From assembly GCA_964416315.1 (NCBI GenBank), contig CAYQDR010000163.1, positions 1 through 9,080 on the forward strand: DNA of 9,080 nucleotides. The letters run 5' to 3'. This DNA comes from CAYQDR01 sp964416315 (lineage in GTDB: Bacteria; Methylomirabilota; Methylomirabilia; Rokubacteriales; DASRDR01). The translations under genes and the position numbers were made by a program. Every line of letters begins with the position of its first letter. The stretch's first letter is position 1. Below the pieces are notes generated by a model that had not been told where the DNA came from, ran no database searches, and saw only the letters and a program-made list of their open reading frames with translations. Of this stretch, positions 5,565 through 9,080 are shown piece after piece.

Positions 5565-6068
5565 CTACCTCATCCCCGCCTTCTTCTCCAGCTCGACCCG
5601 CTTCGCCTCCCACTCCTTCATGGCCTTCAGGACCTGCGGGGTGAGCGACGCCACGTACGCCTCGAGGTCCACGTACTCCTGGGAGTTCGGATCCATCGGC
5701 TCACGGCCGAGGAAGACCGTGTTTCACATGTCGTTGAGCATGCCGATGGTCGCGATGATCCCAGGCCCGGCGATTCGCGGGTAGTGCAGCGCCGCGCCGC
5801 GAAGGTCCGGGATCGGGATGGGCATCCGCGTCCCATCGACCGCGACGGCTGTCCCGCCGATGGTGCCCCCGCGCGGGTGGCAGCCCGCGCACCCGAGATT
5901 GTTGAACAGCTTCTGCCCCCGGGCGATGGCCGCATCGATGCTGTCGCTCGGCTTGAGGGTCTCCATGTACACGCCCGGCTTGACCTGCTTCTTCTGCTGC
6001 GCCACGGCCGGGCTCACGAACACGGCGAGCACCGCCGCCAGGAGACCGAGGGCCACTGGCTTCCGCAT
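5565..6068 (-). CDS. Monoheme cytochrome c, candidate selenoprotein (in-frame UGA)
   Basis: A 167-residue exported protein if read through. ATG 6068 has AGGGAGGTGA just upstream and is preferred over GTG 6077. A signal peptide (MRKPVALGLLAAVLAVF, ending AVAQ) precedes CAGCH (60-64), the single haem site. After IATIGMLNDM comes UGA (bases 5726-5724, codon 115). The same frame continues NTVFLGREPMDPNSQ, then EYVDLEAYVASLTP and a charged helix (KAMKEWEAKRVELEKKAGMR) to TAG at 5565. The EYVDLEAYVASL stretch is a textbook cytochrome c C-terminal helix, which packs against the haem, so stopping at UGA would leave a broken fold. A SECIS-like hairpin lies 18 nt downstream. The start lies 5 bases after the beta-propeller stop, with its ribosome site inside that gene. 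Alternatives are a recent nonsense mutation or a read error. Confidence 0.8.
5693..5712 (-). promoter_or_regulatory. Candidate SECIS element for the cytochrome UGA codon
   Basis: On the minus strand TCGGC (5710-5706) pairs with GCCGA (5700-5696) around loop CGTGA (5705-5701). A further CC/GG pair (5712-5711 with 5694-5693) is separated by a bulged T at 5695. There are 18 nt between UGA and the loop, and the second loop base is G; both fit bacterial SECIS rules. A competing hairpin (CACGGTC, 5721-5715, with GGCCGTG, 5708-5702) has more pairs and no G at its loop start, so this element is less sure than the one at 500-520. Confidence 0.45.
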
Positions 6069-6073
6069 TCCGC

Positions 6074-7150
6074 TCACCTCCCTTCGCTGCGCGACTCTGT
6101 TGCGGCGGGATGCGCCACCGCGGCGGTCGCCGAGGGCGCCGCCACGGAGAGGGCCAGCTCCCGCCAGTGCCGGCCCCGGTCGTCACTGACGAAGACCAGG
6201 CCGCCCGTGCCCGCGTAGAGCGTCGCGGGTCGGCGCGGGTGGCTGGTCACGAACGTCACCGTCAGGGTCAACACGTCCCCGCCGACGAGCTCCCAGGCCG
6301 GCGCCCCGCCGGGCCGGCGGTAGACGCCGCCGACGGTGCCGGCCAACGCCTCGCCGTCGGCCGTCGCGAGCAGCGAGAGCACCGTGAGGTTGCGCAATCC
6401 CTCGTTCCAGGGCTGCCAGAGTCCGCCGCCGTCGGTCGTCACGAAGACCCCGCCGCCGGACGTCCCCGCGTACAGCACCCCCGGCCGAGCCGGATCCACG
6501 GCCAGCGCCCGGACCCGGCGCTCCGCGAGGCCGCGACTCGCCGCCCGCCACGCTCGCCCGCCGTCGTCGCTCCGGAACACCCCCCCGAAGCCGGCGGCGT
6601 AGAGGCGCTGCGGGTGGGTCGGGTCCACCCGAAGGACGCGGATGTCGCGCGTCTCGACGCCCGCGCCGCGGGGGACCCAGGTCGCCCCCTGGTCCCAGCT
6701 CCAGAGGATTCCCTGGTCGGTCGCCGCGTAGAGCACGGTCGGGCGCCCGGGGGCGACGAGGAGGCTCCGGACGTTCCGGTCCGCGAGCGCGGCGCCGATC
6801 CGGCGCCACGTGGCCCCCGCGTCCCGCGAGAGGAAGATGCCGGAGTCCGTGCCCGCGTACAGGACGCGGGGCGACACGGGGTCCTGGGCGAGCGTCAGCA
6901 CGGCGGGGTCGTCCAGGCCCCGCGAGGCCGCGGCCCAGTGGCGCCCGCCGTCCACGCTCCGGTAGACGCCGCTGCCGAAGGCGGCCAGGTGGAGGACCTC
7001 GGGCGCATCGGGGTGGGTCAGGAGACTCACGACCACCCCCCCGAACGGCCCGCCGTGCATGACGACGTGGTTCGAGGTGGCGTGACCGGGGAGCCCGAGG
7101 CTCGCCGCCGAGATCGCCGCCAGGAGAAGTCCGCCCGCGAGCCGCCGCAC
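6074..7150 (-). CDS. Secreted Asp-box (BNR-type) beta-propeller protein
   Basis: A 358-residue protein with a signal peptide (1-24). Six Asp-box motifs (S/T-x-D-x-G-x-x-W) lie at 65-72 (SVDGGRHW), 108-115, 151-158, 194-201, 238-245 and 322-329, with a degenerate seventh near 278-286. Repeats of about 43 residues, each also carrying an LYAGT-like strand, predict a seven-bladed propeller as in Ycf48- or sortilin-type proteins. No sialidase catalytic residues are evident, so it is more likely a scaffold or assembly factor for the neighbouring redox proteins. The start is GTG 7150 behind AGGGAGGCG, 9 bases after the cupredoxin stop. The end overlaps the ribosome site of the monoheme cytochrome. 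Confidence 0.88.
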   Translation of the reverse strand: MRRLAGGLLLAAISAASLGLPGHATSNHVVMHGGPFGGVVVSLLTHPDAPEVLHLAAFGSGVYRSVDGGRHWAAASRGLDDPAVLTLAQDPVSPRVLYAGTDSGIFLSRDAGATWRRIGAALADRNVRSLLVAPGRPTVLYAATDQGILWSWDQGATWVPRGAGVETRDIRVLRVDPTHPQRLYAAGFGGVFRSDDGGRAWRAASRGLAERRVRALAVDPARPGVLYAGTSGGGVFVTTDGGGLWQPWNEGLRNLTVLSLLATADGEALAGTVGGVYRRPGGAPAWELVGGDVLTLTVTFVTSHPRRPATLYAGTGGLVFVSDDRGRHWRELALSVAAPSATAAVAHPAATESRSEGR

Positions 7151-7159
7151 CGCGCCTCC

Positions 7160-7939
7160 CTACTTCCCCCGGAGCTCGACGGCCACCTTGACCTCGCCCC
7201 CCGGCGTCACCACGACGTCGCGCGTCTGCTTGCCGAGCCGCTCGTGCCAGAGCGTGAGGGTGTAGCGGCCGGGCGGGACCTCGGCCAGCGCGAAAGTCCC
7301 GCGCTCGTCGGTGAGGGCGTAGTACGGGTGGGCCATGACGACCACGACCGCGTGCATCCACTCGTGGACGTCGCAGTTGACCGGGATGATGTCCGGGTGG
7401 TCGATCTTGATCTCCAGCCGCTTCTTGAACTTCGGCTGGGCCTTGTTCACGGCGGGGTTGGCGCCCCTGCCGGGCGTCCGGAAGTTGTGGAGAACGCCGT
7501 CGCTGTTGACGAGGGTGAAGGGCTGGCCCGCCCGGACCAGGACCACGTGGGGGACGAACCAGCACCCCCGCTGGTCGAGCTCCGCCGGGACCGTCGAGAA
7601 CGGCTTGCCCTGCTTGACCCCCTCGAGGAAGACCACGACGTTCTTGATGCCCTTGTCGGAGGGCGAGACCAGGAAGGCGTCCGAGACCTTGGGCTCCTTC
7701 CCGCACGCCTCTGCATCCCGGGTGACGGGTCGCGTTTCGGGAGCCGGGGGGGAGCCTCCGAAGGTCACGGTACCCCGGACGGTGCCGCCCCCCTCGACCT
7801 TCGCTTCCTCGTAGGCGCCGGCGGCCCTGGGGGCCCCGAGGGAGCCGAGGACGAGGAGGCCAAGGCCGGCGCAAGCGATACCCTCGAAAAATGGCACACT
7901 TGTCGGAAGCTGGCGCACGTGTACCGACCCCAGTCTCAT
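7160..7939 (-). CDS. Exported cupredoxin-like (amicyanin-type) blue-copper protein with carboxypeptidase-regulatory-like features
   Basis: A 259-residue protein from ATG 7939. A hydrophobic export segment lies at 20-42 (ending APRAAGA). The visible type-1 copper ligand set is His151 (DGVLHNFRT), then Cys189, His192 and Met195 in NCDVHEWM. The C-x2-H-x2-M spacing is that of amicyanin. The end (DERGTFALAEVPPGRYTLTLWHERLG) is typical of carboxypeptidase-regulatory-like folds; proteins of this build are often labelled MauL or methylamine-utilization-like, though no other mau genes are here. Cys79 and Cys126 may form a disulfide. It probably passes electrons to the neighbouring cytochromes. The start is uncertain because no good ribosome site is visible and the frame extends to 8074; 7939 is chosen for the signal peptide and because it lies downstream of the promoter motif at 7978-8005. 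Confidence 0.82.
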   Translation of the reverse strand: MRLGSVHVRQLPTSVPFFEGIACAGLGLLVLGSLGAPRAAGAYEEAKVEGGGTVRGTVTFGGSPPAPETRPVTRDAEACGKEPKVSDAFLVSPSDKGIKNVVVFLEGVKQGKPFSTVPAELDQRGCWFVPHVVLVRAGQPFTLVNSDGVLHNFRTPGRGANPAVNKAQPKFKKRLEIKIDHPDIIPVNCDVHEWMHAVVVVMAHPYYALTDERGTFALAEVPPGRYTLTLWHERLGKQTRDVVVTPGGEVKVAVELRGK

Positions 7940-7977
7940 GGTGCGAGTCGTCTTGTCGTGTGGCCTGTCGCTTCCCA

Positions 7978-8005
7978 CAACAGTCGAGAGCCCAGCGTTA
8001 TTCCC
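7978..8005 (-). promoter_or_regulatory. Candidate ECF-sigma-type promoter for the main redox operon
   Basis: The minus strand has GGGAATAA (8005-7998), a 16-nt spacer and GTTG (7981-7978), 38 bases before ATG 7939. It sits in the 142-base gap after tlpA, the largest gap on the minus strand inside the locus, so it is the natural head of the nine-gene run from 7939 to 1271. The -10-like half is weaker than in the motifs at 861 and 8622. Confidence 0.4.
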
Positions 8006-8081
8006 CGGTCCGCCCCCAGGCCGGTCCGGCGCTGCCCGAGTGAACACGGCGGCGTTCGGAACCCGGCACGTCACGACGCGG

Positions 8082-8606
8082 TTAGCGCTGCTTCAGGAGC
8101 GTCTCGATCAGGGCGTGGGCGGCCTCCGAGTCCCACTCGCGGGGCCCGGTCGCGAGGGCGACCAGCCGCCCCCGTCGGTCCACGAGAAAGCTCGAGGGCA
8201 GCGCGCGGACGCCGTACTGCCCGGCGAGCGCCATCTTCGGGTCCAGCCCGATGGGGTACGTGAGCCGGTGCTCCGTGACGAACGCGGTGACGACGTCGCC
8301 CCCCTCGGCGTCTATCGAGACCGCCAGCACCACGAACCCCTGATCCTTGAAGCGCTGGTAGAGCCGCTCCATGCCGGGCATCTCCTCCCGGCAGGGCGGG
8401 CACCAAGTCGCCCAGAAGTTCAGGAAGACGACCTTCCCGCGATAGTCGGCGAGCCGGAGCGCCCGACCGTCGGGCGCGGGGACGGTGAACTCCCGCGCCG
8501 GCTTGACCTTCGCCGGCTTGATGAGGTCGAGCGCCTTGAAGGGGTCCTCGGAGCCGGCGAGCCGGGGCGCGAGAACGAGCAGGACGAGACAGACCGCGGC
8601 GATCAT
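8082..8606 (-). CDS. TlpA/ResA-type periplasmic thioredoxin-like protein
   Basis: A 174-residue thiol-disulfide oxidoreductase anchored or exported by an N-terminal hydrophobic segment (1-18). The thioredoxin fold is complete: RGKVVFLNFWATWCPPCREE with active-site Cys69 and Cys72, VSIDAEGG, and the cis-proline loop ALPSSFLVD (Pro137). WCPPC is typical of TlpA/ResA/CcmG proteins, which keep the CXXCH cysteines of apocytochromes c reduced for haem attachment. That fits the three cytochromes encoded downstream, and could also serve the Cys-rich NPCAAK proteins. ATG 8606 is chosen; an in-frame TTG at 8618 lies in the promoter motif. The stop is 142 bases before the cupredoxin start. Confidence 0.93.
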   Translation of the reverse strand: MIAAVCLVLLVLAPRLAGSEDPFKALDLIKPAKVKPAREFTVPAPDGRALRLADYRGKVVFLNFWATWCPPCREEMPGMERLYQRFKDQGFVVLAVSIDAEGGDVVTAFVTEHRLTYPIGLDPKMALAGQYGVRALPSSFLVDRRGRLVALATGPREWDSEAAHALIETLLKQR

Positions 8607-8621
8607 CGGAACCCCCAACCA

Positions 8622-8650
8622 GAACCCCCGACCGGGCTCCCGTTATTCCG
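8622..8650 (-). promoter_or_regulatory. Candidate ECF-sigma-type promoter for the TlpA gene
   Basis: The minus strand has CGGAATAA (8650-8643), a 17-nt spacer and GTTC (8625-8622), the same layout as the motif at 861-890. ATG 8606 follows 15 bases later, implying a very short leader, as predicted for the YeeE gene. Confidence 0.45.
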
Positions 8651-8667
8651 CCCCGCGGGCGGGGCGG
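8648..8667 (-). terminator. GC-rich hairpin, possible terminator of the GH31 gene
   Basis: A 7-bp perfect stem (ccgcccc 8648-8654 with ggggcgg 8661-8667) and 6-nt loop, 15 bases beyond the GH31 stop. No U-run follows on the minus strand, so if it terminates it is not a canonical intrinsic terminator. It overlaps the -35-like box of the TlpA promoter motif. Confidence 0.35.
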
Positions 8668-8681
8668 GACCCCGCCGCACG

Positions 8682-9080
8682 CTAACGCCAGGGCCCCGTC
8701 TGGATGACCCGGGCGCCCTCGCCGAGGGTCCCGAGGTCCTGGGGCGCGGGGAGCTTGAGCGAGAGGCCTTCGCGGAGGAACAAGGGGATGTGGTGCAGCG
8801 GGGCCGGGATGGTCACCCAGCCCGGTCCGCTGTGGAGCTGGCCCGTCCAGTAGTGCTGCCACCGCGCGGCCGGCAAGTAGAGGCGGCGCCGGGTCTGCCC
8901 CGGTCGGAGCACCGGCGCGACCAGGACGTCATCGCCCAGGAGGTACTGGTCGTCCACCGTGTACGTCGCGGCCTCGCCGGGGTAGTTCAGGAACAAGGGG
9001 CGGAGGATCGGGAGCCCCCGCCGGTGGGCCAGCTCGGCGTACCGGTAGAGGTAGGGGACGAGCGCGGTGTGGAGCCGGGC
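8682..9080 (-). CDS. Glycoside hydrolase family 31 (alpha-glucosidase/xylosidase type), C-terminal part
   Basis: A 132-residue C-terminal piece; the 5' part, with the catalytic Asp residues, lies beyond the right edge. The GH31 signature is clear: LVPYLYRYAELAHRRGLPILRP, then PLFLNYPGEAATYTVDDQYLLGDDVLVAPVL and the proximal beta domain (RLYLPAARWQHYWTG, VTIPAPLHHIPLFLREG). These enzymes release alpha-linked sugars from oligosaccharides. The frame is open to base 9080, so the ATG-less stretch 8997-9080 belongs to it. It is separated from tlpA by a hairpin and a promoter motif and has no functional link to the redox genes. Confidence 0.92.
   Translation of the reverse strand, partial: ARLHTALVPYLYRYAELAHRRGLPILRPLFLNYPGEAATYTVDDQYLLGDDVLVAPVLRPGQTRRRLYLPAARWQHYWTGQLHSGPGWVTIPAPLHHIPLFLREGLSLKLPAPQDLGTLGEGARVIQTGPWR

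Noticed and set aside
5565..5694. A separate small gene starting at ATG 5694 after the cytochrome UGA
   Set aside because: No ribosome site, and the piece is the missing C-terminal helix of the cytochrome fold in the same frame, so readthrough is the simpler reading.
4135..5784. A 549-codon open frame on the plus strand
   Set aside because: Antisense to the diheme cytochrome, the end of the monoheme cytochrome and an NPCAAK gene; composition is that of a high-GC shadow frame.
6110..8263. A 717-codon open frame on the plus strand
   Set aside because: Lies antisense to the beta-propeller, the cupredoxin and the end of tlpA, which all have signal peptides and motifs; the product is Arg/Pro/Asp-rich with no recognisable fold.

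Overview
This window comes from a very GC-rich (roughly 70% GC) uncultured-type bacterium with a Gram-negative-style periplasm. Secreted cytochromes c, a TlpA-type thioredoxin, a blue-copper protein and NPCAAK-repeat secreted proteins together suggest a soil or subsurface lineage such as Rokubacteria/Methylomirabilota. That placement is a guess from gene style, not a computed result. UGA is a genuine stop codon for at least six genes here, so the genetic code is standard.

Layout from left to right. At bases 1-57 the plus strand resembles a scrap of IS3-type transposase. Bases 1-810 (minus) encode a YeeE/YedE-family membrane transporter interrupted by one in-frame UGA, followed by a bacterial SECIS-like hairpin. 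I read this UGA as selenocysteine. A divergent control region (811-937) separates it from a small Cys-rich NPCAAK-repeat protein on the plus strand (938-1243). Everything from 1271 to 8606 is on the minus strand. In order of transcription it encodes: TlpA/ResA thioredoxin (8606-8082), amicyanin-like cupredoxin (7939-7160), Asp-box beta-propeller (7150-6074), monoheme cytochrome c with a second in-frame UGA (6068-5565), diheme cytochrome c (5493-4747), a short TlpA-like fragment (4750-4532), a large NPCAAK-repeat protein with 19 Cys (4526-3864), pentaheme cytochrome c (3825-2593), DUF302 protein (2577-2107) and SUMF1-fold protein (2110-1271). The right edge holds the 3' end of an unrelated GH31 alpha-glycosidase gene (8682-9080).

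How it fits together. Nearly every product has a signal peptide or membrane segments. The set looks like one exported redox module: copper and haem electron carriers, a thiol-disulfide protein, Cys-repeat proteins, and a sulfur/selenium-type transporter. Four gene starts or operon heads share an ECF-sigma-like motif (GGAATRA, 16-17 nt, GTT), which links the divergent YeeE/NPCAAK pair to tlpA and the main operon. The most unusual points are two candidate selenoproteins in one locus, one of them a c-type cytochrome, together with paralogous NPCAAK proteins that share an identical translation leader. The cell role of the module (sulfur, copper or other redox chemistry) cannot be settled from sequence alone.
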